A DNA stretch of 64,000 nt from Kitasatospora acidiphila (GCF_006636205.1 NZ_VIGB01000003.1:7938501-8002500), one strand, 5' to 3'; positions 51,261 through 60,362 are shown, counted from the first letter of the stretch. Translations and numbers: made by a program. The notes: generated by a model not told the origin, from the sequence alone.

Positions 51261-51713
51261 TCAGGCGCGGTCCTGGAGGGTGTGCGCCCGCAGCGCCGCC
51301 AGCAGCGGCAGGATGTCCTCCCCGGTGTCGCTCTGACTGACCGCCACGATCGCCGACATCACCGTGCGGCCGATGTGGCCGGCCGCCGCCGGGCTGCTGT
51401 CTGCCGTGTCGCCCCACACCTCCAGGGCGTCGCCGAGCACCTCGCTCAGCCGGTAGATCGCGTTGTCCCGCATCCGCTCGGTCAGCTCCGGCATCTCCTC
51501 GGGCGCGGCGGTGCCGCCGCTGAAGGCGATGGTCAGCAGCGCGCGCAGGGTGCGGTGGCCGTAGTCGGCGAGCAGGACGGGCAGCGGCTGCTCGTACTCC
51601 TCGGCGGCGCCGAGCGCCTCCAGGGCCTGGTCGTCATGGCGCCAGGAGGCCTCCAGGGCCGCCAGGGCGCGCAGGGTCTCGTCCCGGGTCAGATCCATTC
51701 CGTCGTCCGTCAT
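51261..51713 (-). CDS. Hypothetical helical protein
   Basis: Protein of 150 residues, soluble and mostly helical (TRDETLRALAALEASWRHDD, EEYEQPLPVLLADYGHRTLR). Acidic overall. No motif or family is recognised. Codon use is normal for the region, so it is probably real. Confidence 0.65.
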   Translation of the reverse strand: MTDDGMDLTRDETLRALAALEASWRHDDQALEALGAAEEYEQPLPVLLADYGHRTLRALLTIAFSGGTAAPEEMPELTERMRDNAIYRLSEVLGDALEVWGDTADSSPAAAGHIGRTVMSAIVAVSQSDTGEDILPLLAALRAHTLQDRA

Positions 51714-51923
51714 GCCTCGCTCCCCATCTCACTGTCCGTCATGCTCCGCAACGGTACGCACTTGCCGGGTCGATGGGGGTGGAAAGTCGGCCGGGTCACC
51801 GTTGAGCGTGACGTCTACGGCCGGGTTGGGGGCAACGCTGTCGAATCGGGCCTATCCTTGGGCCGACTCGTGCTGATGGACGGTCGGCTCCGGTGGTCGG
51901 TCGGGTGTGCGAGTTGGGGTGTG

Positions 51924-51941
51924 TTTCACCGGACGTTCACT
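51924..51941 (+). promoter_or_regulatory. Candidate PHO box
   Basis: TTTCACC and GTTCACT stand 11 bp apart with a four-base spacer, as in the direct repeats bound by streptomycete PhoP (consensus GTTCACC). A weaker TTTACGA follows at the same spacing. The box starts 75 bp before a phosphoesterase gene. Confidence 0.6.
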
Positions 51942-51998
51942 CAAGTTTACGAATACTTGGGTTCAACGCGGGTAGATCGCGCGCCAACATCATGTGTC

Positions 51999-53510
51999 AT
52001 GACGATTTGGGGAACCAGCCGGCTCCGCCGGAACGGCACCGGGGTGCGCCCGCGGTCGGTCGCGGCGGGCCTGGCCGCCGCGCTGGCGGCGGCCGCAGTG
52101 GTCGGCAGCACCGCCGGCCCGGCAGCGGCGAACTCGCACGACTTCCACACACCGAAGATCAAGCACGTGTGGACCATCATGCTGGAGAACAAGTCCTACG
52201 AGGCTTCGTTCACCGGTCTCAACCAGAACAGCTACCTGTGGAAGACGCTGCCGCAGTACGGCGAGCTGCTCCGCCAGTACTACGGCACCGGCCACTACAG
52301 CCTGGACAACTACATCAGCGCGGTCAGCGGCCAGGCGCCCGCCCCCGCCACCCAGAACGACTGCCCGCAGTACACCAACGTGGCCCCGGGCACCCCCGCG
52401 GCCGACGGCCAGGTGCACGCCAACTCGGGCTGCGTCTACCCCGACTCGGTGGGCACGCTCTTCAACCAGCTGGATGCCAAGCACCTCAGCTGGAAGGCCT
52501 ACATGCAGGACATGGGCAACACCGACGGCCGTGAGGACCCGTACCACTGCGGCATCCCGGGCGACCCGTCCGGCGCCGGCGTGGTGGACCCGGGCGGCGC
52601 CACCGCCCAGGACCAGTACGTGCCCAAGCACAACCCGACCGCGTGGTTCCACTCGATCATCGACCACCCCAACGACTGCGCCAACGTCGTCCCGCTGAAC
52701 GGCCGCGCCGCGCAGCCGGGCCACGACGCGATCAGCAGCCTGGCCGACGACCTGAAGAGCGAGAAGACCACCCCGGCCTTCTCCTGGATCACGCCCGACA
52801 ACTGCTCGGACGCGCACGACTCCACCTGCAAGGGCGACAACCTCTCCGGGGACCCGAACAACCACCAGGGCGGCCTGTACGCCTCGGACCTGTTCCTGCA
52901 GAAGGTGATCCCCGAGATCATGGCCTCGCCGGCCTTCCAGGACGGCGGCCTGATCGACATCACCTTCGACGAGGCCTTCCCGCCCTACAAGATGTACGGC
53001 AACTCCACCGCCGACTACCAGGGCAACTCCGACCCGAGCCTCAACACCCCGACCGACACCGCCCAGTCGGTCGTGGCCTGCTGCAACGAGCTGCCCGGCC
53101 CCAACGTCACCCAGCCCGGTGACCAGGCCTTCGGCCAGGACACCACCCCCGGTGGCGGCATCACCGGTTCGCTGCTGATCTCGCGCTACATCAAGCCGGG
53201 CACCATCAGCGACCAGCCGTACAACCACTACTCCTGGCTGCGCAGCATGGAGGACCTGTTCAAGATCGAGCACGGCGGCACCGACGGCCACGGCCACCTC
53301 GGCTACGCCGGCATGCCGGGCCTGCGCCCGTTCGGCCCGGACGTCTACAACAACCCGAGCGGCAAGGCCATGCAGCCCGCCGCGATGGGCAGCAACGGCG
53401 TCTACTCGGCCACCGCGACGGCGGCGAACAAGCAGTCGGCCGACGTCCAGCCCGACTTCACCGGGCCGAACGCGGCGACCGACAGCCTGAAGCCGGGAGC
53501 CGGCAAGTGA
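51999..53510 (+). CDS. Secreted phosphoesterase (phospholipase C/acid phosphatase-like family)
   Basis: Protein of 503 residues. The N-terminus has Arg pairs then a hydrophobic core (VAAGLAAALAAAAVVGSTAG) ending near AAA-NS, a likely export signal. HVWTIMLENKSYEASFTG is the conserved start of the phosphoesterase family, where the Asn/Glu pair binds metal, and GGLIDITFDEAF is the later metal-binding block. Substrates in the family include phospholipids and phosphomonoesters. A lipoprotein gene overlaps its stop. Confidence 0.88.
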   Translation: MTIWGTSRLRRNGTGVRPRSVAAGLAAALAAAAVVGSTAGPAAANSHDFHTPKIKHVWTIMLENKSYEASFTGLNQNSYLWKTLPQYGELLRQYYGTGHYSLDNYISAVSGQAPAPATQNDCPQYTNVAPGTPAADGQVHANSGCVYPDSVGTLFNQLDAKHLSWKAYMQDMGNTDGREDPYHCGIPGDPSGAGVVDPGGATAQDQYVPKHNPTAWFHSIIDHPNDCANVVPLNGRAAQPGHDAISSLADDLKSEKTTPAFSWITPDNCSDAHDSTCKGDNLSGDPNNHQGGLYASDLFLQKVIPEIMASPAFQDGGLIDITFDEAFPPYKMYGNSTADYQGNSDPSLNTPTDTAQSVVACCNELPGPNVTQPGDQAFGQDTTPGGGITGSLLISRYIKPGTISDQPYNHYSWLRSMEDLFKIEHGGTDGHGHLGYAGMPGLRPFGPDVYNNPSGKAMQPAAMGSNGVYSATATAANKQSADVQPDFTGPNAATDSLKPGAGK

Positions 53511-54085
53511 GTCCGAGCACCACCAGCCGGAGCCGCGCCCACCACGGGCGCGGCTTCGGCCGCGGCCGGGCGGCCGCGCTGCTGCTGGTCCTTGCCGGGC
53601 TGACGGCGTCCTGCGGCGGCCAGAACACGCCGCAGAACCTCGGCGCGGTGCCCATCCCGAGCGCCCCCGCCTCGGCGGCGCCGGTCACCGCCGCCCCCGG
53701 GCACGCCCAGCTGGTCGCCATCGGCGACCCCGTCCACCTCGACCTGGGCAGCCAGCAGGGCCAGATCACCGCCACCGGGCCCGACTTGGCGGTCACCGGC
53801 CCCGCGGCGGGCGGCAAGCCGCCGGAGCAGTCCAAGGGCACCGTCACCGTGGTGCTCAAGGTCGCCGACGGCAGCCGCTCGCTGGACCCGGCCGACCTGA
53901 CCGCCACCGACGAACTCGGCAAGCCGATCGCGCTCACCGCCGACGCCGCCGCGGTCACCGCCACCTCCGGGCACGACGCCACCCTGCACCTGTCCGGCAC
54001 CTTCGCCGCCGGGCACGCCACGCTCAGCTGGAACACCGCCGGCAAGCCGCTCGCCACCTGGGACTTCGAGGTCGAGCTGGACTGA
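53507..54085 (+). CDS. Lipoprotein linked to the phosphoesterase
   Basis: Protein of 192 residues from a GTG that overlaps the phosphoesterase stop (GTGA). A signal peptide ends in a lipobox LTASC. The mature part is one beta-rich domain (QITATGPDLAVTGPAAGG, GTVTVVLKVADGSRSLDPAD, WDFEVELD). Family not recognised. Coupled translation suggests it helps the phosphoesterase or binds its product (inference). Confidence 0.8.
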   Translation: MSPSTTSRSRAHHGRGFGRGRAAALLLVLAGLTASCGGQNTPQNLGAVPIPSAPASAAPVTAAPGHAQLVAIGDPVHLDLGSQQGQITATGPDLAVTGPAAGGKPPEQSKGTVTVVLKVADGSRSLDPADLTATDELGKPIALTADAAAVTATSGHDATLHLSGTFAAGHATLSWNTAGKPLATWDFEVELD

Positions 54086-54180
54086 GCGGGCCGCGGCAGC
54101 TGGCGGTGCGTCAGGTGTTCGTGTGCGGCCGGTAGGGTGGAGTCGCCACGATGGCGATGCGACCTTCCGGGAGGGGAATC

Positions 54181-54477
54181 ATGGCGGTCCTGCTGATAGG
54201 GCTGGGCTTCTTCATGGCGGTGCTGCTGCTGGCGGCACTGCGCCCGGCCCTGCGGCCGGAACCGGGGCCGGCGGGGCTGGTGCAGGCCGTCGGCGGCGTG
54301 CTGCTGGTGGCCGCCGTGGGCGTCTGGGTCTACCTGCGGCTCGGCGACCTCGCCCCGCTCGGCGACGTCGGCCGGCCCACCGAGCTCTACCAGACCGGGC
54401 TCGGCTCGGGCCTGGGCCTCGCGGTGGTGGTAGCGGTCTGGTGGCGCCGCGAGCAGCAGGGCGAACCGGAGGAGTAG
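54181..54477 (+). CDS. Small three-helix membrane protein
   Basis: Protein of 98 residues with membrane segments MAVLLIGLGFFMAVLLLAAL, VGGVLLVAAVGVWVYL and GLGLAVVVAVWW. The ATG at 54181 follows GGGAGGGG by 5 bp, so the upstream ATG at 54151 is rejected. Function unknown. Confidence 0.8.
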   Translation: MAVLLIGLGFFMAVLLLAALRPALRPEPGPAGLVQAVGGVLLVAAVGVWVYLRLGDLAPLGDVGRPTELYQTGLGSGLGLAVVVAVWWRREQQGEPEE

Positions 54478-54536
54478 CAGGGCGGACCGGGGGAGTGGCA
54501 GGGCGGACCGGAGGAGAAGCAGCGGCACCCCGAGGG

Positions 54537-55490
54537 TCAGCCCAGTGCGTTCAGCCCGGCCAGCTCCGCCTCGGTGAGCCGCAGCGCGCCCGCGGCGACG
54601 TTCTCGGCCAGGTGCGCCAGGTCGCCGGTGCCCGGGATGGCCAGCACGTGCGGGCCCTGGTGGAGCGTCCAGGCGATCCGCACCTGGGCCGCCGTCACCC
54701 CGTGGGCCCGTGCCACCGCCAGCACCTCCGGCAGCTCGGTGCCGCGCGCGCCGGCATCCCGGCCGGGACCGGCGATCGAGTAGAACGGCACGTAGGCGAT
54801 GCCCTGCTCGCCGCAGCCGCGCAGCAGCGCCTGCCGCTCACCGGTGGCGTCCCCGATGCCGTAGAGGTTCTGCACGCACACCACCGGTGCGACTGCCCGG
54901 GCCTCGGCGAGCTGGTCGGCCGTCACATTGGACAGGCCCAGCTGCCGGATCAGCCCGGCCTCGCGCAACTCGGCCAGCACGCCGAAGCGTTCGGCGACCG
55001 AGTCGGTGCCCAGCACCCGCAGGTTCACCACGTCCAGGTGGTCGCGGCCGAGTTGGCGCAGGTTCTCCTCCACCTGGCCGCGCAACTGCTCCGGGCGGGC
55101 GTGCGGCAGCCAGTCGCCCGCCGGGCCGCGGCCCGGGCCCACCTTGGTGGTGATCACCAGGTCGTCGGGGTAGGGGGCCAGCGCCCGGTTGATCAGCTCA
55201 TTGGCGCTGCGCAGCGCGGAGAAGTAGAAGGCGGCGGTGTCCAGGTGGTTGACGCCGAGGTCAACGGCCCGGCGCAGCACCCGGATCGCCTGGTCGCGGT
55301 CGCGCGGCGGGCTGCCGGGTGCGAAGGCCGCGCCGTGCTGCGGGAGGCGCATGGTGCCGAAGCCGATCCGGCGCACCCGCAGGTCGCCGAGGGTCCAACT
55401 GCCGGAGGTGGTAGCCGCTTCCGGGGTCGCCGTTTCTGCGGTAGCGGTTGCTGGGGTAACCGCTTCTGCGGTAGCCGGTTCCGAAGTCAT
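54537..55490 (-). CDS. Aldo/keto reductase
   Basis: Protein of 317 residues. After a 28-residue Ala/Thr/Glu repeat tail, VRRIGFGTMRLP opens the TIM barrel. The catalytic Asp and Tyr are in HLDTAAFYF and the Lys in VITTKVG. IRQLGLSNVTADQLAEA and HVLAIPGTGDLAHLAENV complete the NADPH site. The repeat tail is probably an unstructured addition. Divergent from an ArsR-type regulator. Confidence 0.92.
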   Translation of the reverse strand: MTSEPATAEAVTPATATAETATPEAATTSGSWTLGDLRVRRIGFGTMRLPQHGAAFAPGSPPRDRDQAIRVLRRAVDLGVNHLDTAAFYFSALRSANELINRALAPYPDDLVITTKVGPGRGPAGDWLPHARPEQLRGQVEENLRQLGRDHLDVVNLRVLGTDSVAERFGVLAELREAGLIRQLGLSNVTADQLAEARAVAPVVCVQNLYGIGDATGERQALLRGCGEQGIAYVPFYSIAGPGRDAGARGTELPEVLAVARAHGVTAAQVRIAWTLHQGPHVLAIPGTGDLAHLAENVAAGALRLTEAELAGLNALG

Positions 55491-55528
55491 GCCGGAATGA
55501 TCACCGCGCGCTAGGGTGCGACGGAACC

Positions 55529-55548
55529 GATTCGGACATCCGTGAATC
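55529..55548. promoter_or_regulatory. Weak dyad between reductase and regulator genes
   Basis: GATTC and GAATC flank ten bases in the 70-bp space between the divergent starts, a plausible regulator site. Confidence 0.35.
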
Positions 55549-55560
55549 CAAGGTGGTGGC

Positions 55561-56547
55561 GTGCCGGCTGAACTGGACTTCTCGGCGGACGACCTGGCCC
55601 TGCTGCGGTTCGCCGTCTCGCCGCTCTGGGAGGTGGTGGCCAGCTACCGGCTGCTGCGATCGGCCGCCGCGCATCGGGTGCACCGGCGCTGGGCCGAGCA
55701 GGTCGGGGCGCGGGTGACGGCCGCCGGGCTGGACGGCGGCTGGCTGGCCGAGCTGTTCGCGCACCCCGGGTACGCCCCCGACTTCCTCAATCCGGCGCCG
55801 AGCGGCCCGGCCCCCACACTGGCCGAGGAGTTGGCCGTGCTCACCGTGACCCCGGCCGACCGGGTGCGCCGCGATCTGGACCACCTGGCGCGCCATCAGG
55901 GCCCGTTGGGGCCGCGACTGCGCGCCCTGCACGCGGACCCGCCGGCTCGGCTCGACCGGCTGGCCGCCGAGATCGAGGCGTACTGGCAGCTGGCGCTGGC
56001 GCCCTACTGGGCCCGGATCCGCGCCGTGCTGGACGCCGACCTCTTCCACCGGGCCCGGCAGGTCGCCGAGCGCGGTGCCGGGCAGGTCCTCGACGACCTG
56101 CACGAGTCGCTGAGTTGGGACGGCGCCCGGCTGCGGCTGCGCGGCCGGAAGCAGTCCCTGGCCCGCCGGCGGACCGGCCCGGGCCTGGTCCTGGTTCCGG
56201 TGGCCTTCGGCGGGGACCGGGTGCGCAGCCGGGTGGCGCCGCCCGACCCGCCGCAACTCGCCTACCCCACCCGGGGATCCGGCACCCTGTGGGAGCCCCG
56301 GCCGACCGCGGACGGCGCCGCCCTGGCCGCCGTGCTCGGCCGCTCCCGCACCCGTCTGCTGATCGAGCTGGACACCCCCGCCAGCACCACCGAACTCGCC
56401 CACCGCACCGGCCTGTCCGCCGCCGCCGTCTCCCAGTACCTCACCGCCCTGCGCGCCGCCGGGTTGGTGAGCGCGCACCGCGCGGGGCGCTGGGTGCTGT
56501 ACGCCCGCACGGCGGCGGGGGAGACACTGCTGGCGGCGTCGGGGTGA
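55561..56547 (+). CDS. ArsR-type transcriptional regulator with N-terminal DUF5937-like domain
   Basis: Protein of 328 residues from a GTG. The N-terminal 180 residues (DDLALLRFAVSPLWEVVASY, PADRVRRDLDHLARHQGPLG) form the domain usual in this streptomycete group. The C-terminal winged helix is clear: TTELAHRTGLSAAAVSQYLT, AAGLVSAHRAGRWVLYART. It probably controls the divergent aldo/keto reductase. Confidence 0.9.
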   Translation: MPAELDFSADDLALLRFAVSPLWEVVASYRLLRSAAAHRVHRRWAEQVGARVTAAGLDGGWLAELFAHPGYAPDFLNPAPSGPAPTLAEELAVLTVTPADRVRRDLDHLARHQGPLGPRLRALHADPPARLDRLAAEIEAYWQLALAPYWARIRAVLDADLFHRARQVAERGAGQVLDDLHESLSWDGARLRLRGRKQSLARRRTGPGLVLVPVAFGGDRVRSRVAPPDPPQLAYPTRGSGTLWEPRPTADGAALAAVLGRSRTRLLIELDTPASTTELAHRTGLSAAAVSQYLTALRAAGLVSAHRAGRWVLYARTAAGETLLAASG

Positions 56548-56587
56548 GGTGGCCGCGTTCGGTGGATCGTGGCAGGGGACGCGGGGC

Positions 56588-56938
56588 TCACAGTCGGCGC
56601 CGGGCCGCTTCGACGCTGTCTCCGCCACTGGTGTTGAACGCGATCGCGGCCTTGGGGGCGTGCTGTCGCACCAGGTTGACGACCTGCTCGAAGAGCGGGA
56701 GCAGCGGCTCGGGCTTGCGGATGCCGCCCCCGATGACGACGACGTCCCAGGCGCGGGCGGACAGGGCCGCGACCATGGCGGGCTCGGCCGACTCGTCCAG
56801 GGCGATCAGCGTCACGGCGGCGTCGATGCCGTGGTCGGCGAAGCGCGCGAGCTCCTGGTCCAGGGCCGCGCGGATGGTGTCCCCGTCCATACCGGGCACG
56901 GCATGGGGGTCGATTCCCAGAACGAGTGCGGACGTCAT
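56588..56938 (-). CDS. Hypothetical Rossmann-like protein
   Basis: Protein of 116 residues. ALVLGIDPHAVPG, DAAVTLIALDES, WDVVVIGGGIRKPEPLLPLF and KAAIAFNTSGGDSVEA give alternating strands and helices. The family is seen in other streptomycetes as an unnamed protein. No catalytic motif is evident. Confidence 0.7.
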   Translation of the reverse strand: MTSALVLGIDPHAVPGMDGDTIRAALDQELARFADHGIDAAVTLIALDESAEPAMVAALSARAWDVVVIGGGIRKPEPLLPLFEQVVNLVRQHAPKAAIAFNTSGGDSVEAARRRL

Positions 56939-57004
56939 GCAGTGGTGACGAACGGTTGATCGTCTCGGTTCCCGTCCCGCGCAGGGTCCGTTTCAGCCCG
57001 CCGG

Positions 57005-57904
57005 TCAGGCTGCGGGGACGGGTTGCAGCCGGTAGGCATCCCCGTGCGCGGTCACGCGGCCGGCGGTGGGCGGCGCGAAGTGGGTGCCGAGGAGGAGGGT
57101 GTCGGTGCCGGCGAGGGAGTCGAGCAGTTCTCGACGTGTGTCCTCGGACTGTCGCGGGTCGATGTCGACGCAGGCGCCGATGGCGGGGTGGGCGAGCTGG
57201 ACCGGGTGGTGGATGCAGTCGCCGGTGATCAGTGCCGTCTCACCCCGGCTGGTCAGTTCGACGGCGATGTGGCCGGGGGTGTGGCCGGGGGTGGAGAGCA
57301 GGCGCAGGCCTCGGGCGATCTCGATGCCCTCGGCCGGAACGTCGATCATGTCCAGCAGCCCCGCCTGCTCGACCGGGATCACGGAGTCGCGGAACATCTG
57401 CTTGCGTGCCTCCTCCATGTCGTACGTGGCCCAGAACTCCCGCTCGGTGCGGGAGGTGAGGTAGCGGGCGTCGGGGAAGGTGGGAACCCATTCGCCGTTG
57501 ACGTCACGGGTGTTCCACCCGACGTGGTCGGCGTGCAGGTGGGTGAGGATCACCAGGTCGACGGAGTCCGGGGGGAACCCGGCGGCCGTGAGACGTTCCA
57601 GGAAGTCGGTCCGCAGGTTGTGCCAGGCCGGGTTGGCCCGCTCCTTGCCGTTGCCGATGCCGGTGTCGACGACGACGCGCAGCCCGTCCACGGCGAACGC
57701 GAAGCTGTGACTGGCGAGGTGCAGGATGCCTTCGTGGTCGGCGAAGTGGGGGTGCAACCAGTGCTGGCCGGTCACCACCTCGGGGGTGGCGTCGGGCAGC
57801 AGCCACGGTCCGGTCGCGGGCGGCAGGAGGATCTCGTCGACGCGGTGGACGGTGACGTCGCCCACGGTCCAGGAGGGGATGGGGGTGGCGGGGGAAGTCT
57901 GCAT
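57005..57904 (-). CDS. MBL-fold metallo-hydrolase
   Basis: Protein of 299 residues. THLHADH (121-127) is the zinc-binding signature, with VVVDTGIGN before it, STPGHTPGHIAV and ITGDCIHH after it. This layout fits the lactonase-like subgroup of MBL hydrolases. It is probably under the TetR regulator at 58657, because similar dyads lie before both genes. Confidence 0.92.
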   Translation of the reverse strand: MQTSPATPIPSWTVGDVTVHRVDEILLPPATGPWLLPDATPEVVTGQHWLHPHFADHEGILHLASHSFAFAVDGLRVVVDTGIGNGKERANPAWHNLRTDFLERLTAAGFPPDSVDLVILTHLHADHVGWNTRDVNGEWVPTFPDARYLTSRTEREFWATYDMEEARKQMFRDSVIPVEQAGLLDMIDVPAEGIEIARGLRLLSTPGHTPGHIAVELTSRGETALITGDCIHHPVQLAHPAIGACVDIDPRQSEDTRRELLDSLAGTDTLLLGTHFAPPTAGRVTAHGDAYRLQPVPAA

Positions 57905-57967
57905 GGTCGGTCGTTTCCTTCGGAGCAGTGTGCGAGTGCGCCGGACAAGGGGAGGGCTCTTGACTCA

Positions 57968-58024
57968 CAAATGCAACGCATTTGCTTTAAGTGATCGTAG
58001 AGCCTACAGTCGGACTAAAGCAAA
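57968..58024. promoter_or_regulatory. Operator region of the MBL hydrolase gene
   Basis: CAAATGC AAC GCATTTG (57968-57984) is a perfect dyad. TTTGCTTTA (57981-57989) and TAAAGCAAA (58016-58024) form a second, wider one. The TGCTTTAAG core recurs before the TetR gene. Confidence 0.55.
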
Positions 58025-58034
58025 CCGTTAGCTT

Positions 58035-58541
58035 TTGGAGCCGATCCGCGTGCCCGCCGCGCTCAACGGGGTCGTCGGCCTCAAGCCGACCTACCACCAG
58101 GACAGCCTGCGCACGGTCCCCGAGCTGTACCAGGCGGACGTCCGCATCCTCCTGGAGGCCGGCGAGCTGATGCCCGCCGGGGACTACCTGCGCGCCCAGC
58201 GCTCCCGGACGATGATGCAGCAGGGGTGGGCCCGCATCCTGGAGGAGGTCGACGTGATCGCCGCCCCGACGGTCCCGATGACCGCGGTGAAGGCCGGCCA
58301 GGAGACGACCACTTGGCCCGGCGGCACGGTCGAGAGCGTCTCCGACGCCTACGTGCGCCTTTCCGCCCCCGCCAACATCACCGGGGTGCCCGCGCTGTCC
58401 GTCCCGGTCGGCCACGACACGGCGGGCCTGCCGATCGGCATGCAGCTGCTCGGCCGACCCCTCGGTGAACGCACCCTGCTGCGGATCGGTCACGCCTACG
58501 AGCAGACCCGGCCCGCCCGAGCGCTCGCGCCGGTGGCCTGA
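58035..58541 (+). pseudogene. Amidase remnant (5' part and internal segment lost)
   Basis: IRVPAALNGVVGLKPTY is the segment that follows the catalytic Ser of amidase-signature enzymes, but everything before it, including the catalytic Ser and Lys, is missing. The sequence then jumps to the C-terminal part (VDVIAAPTVPMTAV, APANITGVPALSVPVGHD, LPIGMQLLGRPLGERTLLRI). It has no proper start. It is a deletion relic between the MBL and TetR genes. Confidence 0.85.
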
Positions 58542-58582
58542 AAGTGGTGTGGCCTGAGAGTGGTGCGGCCTGAGAGTGGTGC
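58535..58582. repeat. Three tandem 16-bp repeats
   Basis: GGCCTGARAGTGGTGY occurs three times head to tail, beginning in the last codons of the amidase remnant. Copies 2 and 3 are identical and copy 1 differs at two positions. Confidence 0.9.
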
Positions 58583-58622
58583 GTGGGCCGGGCCGGAAGC
58601 AACCGGGCCGGCCCACGCGACC

Positions 58623-58648
58623 CTTAAACGCAAGGATTGTGCTTTAAG
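58623..58648 (+). promoter_or_regulatory. Operator overlapping the TetR gene leader
   Basis: CTTAAA and TTTAAG enclose 14 bases with inner GCA/TGC, giving a 26-bp dyad that ends 8 bp before the ATG. The half-site TGCTTTAAG matches one at 57982. Confidence 0.6.
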
Positions 58649-58656
58649 CTGGTGTC

Positions 58657-59241
58657 ATGAGTCGCAAGCAGATGGTGCGCCCAGGCGGGCGCAGTGCCCG
58701 GGTCCAGGCATCGGTGCACGCCGCCGTGCGCGAACTCCTGTCGGAGGTGGGCCGTGACGCGCTGACGGTGCCGCTGGTCGCCGAACGCGCAGGAGTGACC
58801 CCCTCGACGATCTACCGTCGCTGGGGCGACCTGCAGGAGCTGCTGTCGGATGTCGCGGTGGAGCACCTGCGGCCCGACACGTCGCCAGAGGATCACGGTG
58901 ATCTGCGGTCCGACCTGACGGCCTGGGCCGAGCAGTTCCTCGACGAGATGGCGTCTTCCTCGGGCCGCGCGTACATCCGCGACGCTCTGCTCGGTGACCC
59001 GGACGGCGGCAACGCCGGCCAGTGCTCGGCCTACGCGGCCGAACAGATCGACGTCATCCTCGCCCGCGCGGGCGACCGCGGGGAGCACGCTCCTGACGTC
59101 GAGACGACCATGGACCGCCTCGTCGCCCCCTTGATGTACCGCATCCTCTTCCGTCCGGCCGGGCTCGGCGCGGCGTACGCCCGTCGGCTCGTGACCGAGT
59201 TCCTCGGTGCGGGCGGGGGAGGCCGGCCGGTGACCGGGTGA
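58657..59241 (+). CDS. TetR/AcrR-family regulator
   Basis: Protein of 194 residues. SVHAAVRELLSEVGRDALTV, PLVAERAGVTPSTIYRRWGD and LQELLSDVAVEHL form the TetR DNA-binding domain, followed by the C-terminal TetR_C domain (MDRLVAPLMYRILFRPAGLG). It probably represses itself and the MBL hydrolase through shared TGCTTTAAG half-sites. Confidence 0.92.
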   Translation: MSRKQMVRPGGRSARVQASVHAAVRELLSEVGRDALTVPLVAERAGVTPSTIYRRWGDLQELLSDVAVEHLRPDTSPEDHGDLRSDLTAWAEQFLDEMASSSGRAYIRDALLGDPDGGNAGQCSAYAAEQIDVILARAGDRGEHAPDVETTMDRLVAPLMYRILFRPAGLGAAYARRLVTEFLGAGGGGRPVTG

Positions 59242-59349
59242 CGGTCGCGTGGGCGCCGCCCCGGTCCGCCCGCTACCGGTGGACGAGTCGCTACCGCACC
59301 CACCCCGGTTGAGTCGGCCGCTGTCCGCGCGCTGCCGTGACCAGCGCTT

Positions 59350-60306
59350 TCACAGCACTCCCTGGTCGGTGCCGAGTGCCTTGCCGTAGACCGCGGAGCT
59401 GCGACGGATCGTCATGCCCACCCGCTGGTACAGCGACAGCGCGCCGGTCTCCGAATGCGTCCACAAGGTGCAGGTCCGGTGGCCCTGGCGGTGGAAGGCG
59501 CGGAACGACTCCCGCAGCAGCAAGCGGGCGATCCCCTGGTTGCGGTGGTCCTTGCGGACCGCGACCCGCTCGACATAGCCCTCATCGCTGCCCGGGACGC
59601 TCAACGACAGCACCGCGCCGACCATCTGATCGCCCGCGAACGCGACCGGTGAGAGGGCCGGTGCGAAGGTGTCGCGCTCGACGGTGCGCCGGGCCCACTC
59701 CTGGTACGACTTGCGCCGCTTCTGCCACTCGTCGAAGGCGTCCTCGGTGAGCTGGTAGGCGGCCCGCTCGTCACCGGGGCGGAACCAGCGCACGGTGATT
59801 CCGGGCGGCGGCGCGGGCACCGTCGGCTCGGCGGCCAGCGCGATCTCCAGCAGCCACTGGGTGACGAACGGCTCGTACCCACGGGACCGCAGCAGCTCCA
59901 CCGCCGCCCGATCCTCGTTCGAGATGGTCTGGCTGAGCCGCTCACTGCCCGCCCGCCGGGCCCGCGCCTCGGCCCAGCCGAGCAGTACGCCGCCCAGCCC
60001 CTTCCCCCGATGGTCGGGGTGGACGTCGACCGTGCTGCGTCGACCACCGTGCACCCAAACCCAACCAGCAAGCTGCTCAAGCGAGTTGAGTATCAACAAG
60101 GTGTCGTCGGCCAAGTCGATGCCGGGCAGGGTGAGATCGGCCACCGTCCGGTCGGGTTCGGTCTCGGGCGCGCCGAGCAGCTCGCGTTCGCAGGCGGCCA
60201 CCAGGTCGTGGATCGCGCGGGCATCGGCCACGGTCGCCGCCCGACACCGGTAGGACGCCGGGAACGGCGATGAGAACGGATCAACCATGACGTGACTATC
60301 CGTCAA
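59350..60306 (-). CDS. Tandem GNAT N-acetyltransferase
   Basis: Protein of 318 residues with two GNAT domains. The first has VDVHPDHRGKGLGGVLLGWA, the second VERVAVRKDHRNQGIARLLL, both containing the R/Q-x-x-G-x-G/A acetyl-CoA loop. The arrangement resembles mycothiol synthase, but flanking genes do not support that role. The start is taken as a TTG at 60306 because AGGGGAG lies 6 bp upstream; the ATG at 60288 lacks a ribosome site. Confidence 0.88.
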   Translation of the reverse strand: MTDSHVMVDPFSSPFPASYRCRAATVADARAIHDLVAACERELLGAPETEPDRTVADLTLPGIDLADDTLLILNSLEQLAGWVWVHGGRRSTVDVHPDHRGKGLGGVLLGWAEARARRAGSERLSQTISNEDRAAVELLRSRGYEPFVTQWLLEIALAAEPTVPAPPPGITVRWFRPGDERAAYQLTEDAFDEWQKRRKSYQEWARRTVERDTFAPALSPVAFAGDQMVGAVLSLSVPGSDEGYVERVAVRKDHRNQGIARLLLRESFRAFHRQGHRTCTLWTHSETGALSLYQRVGMTIRRSSAVYGKALGTDQGVL

Positions 60307-60362
60307 TCGATCTCCCCTGTCGACCGGGTTGCCGGATCCACGACACCGTCAGGGCCCCGGGG

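Noticed and set aside
50271..51998. Upstream extension of the phosphoesterase frame
   Set aside because: It runs antisense through the GH16-like gene and lacks coding character; the signal peptide starts at 51999.
59350..60306. Mycothiol synthase (mshD) for the tandem-GNAT gene
   Set aside because: Two GNAT domains alone do not define it, and neighbouring genes do not fit.
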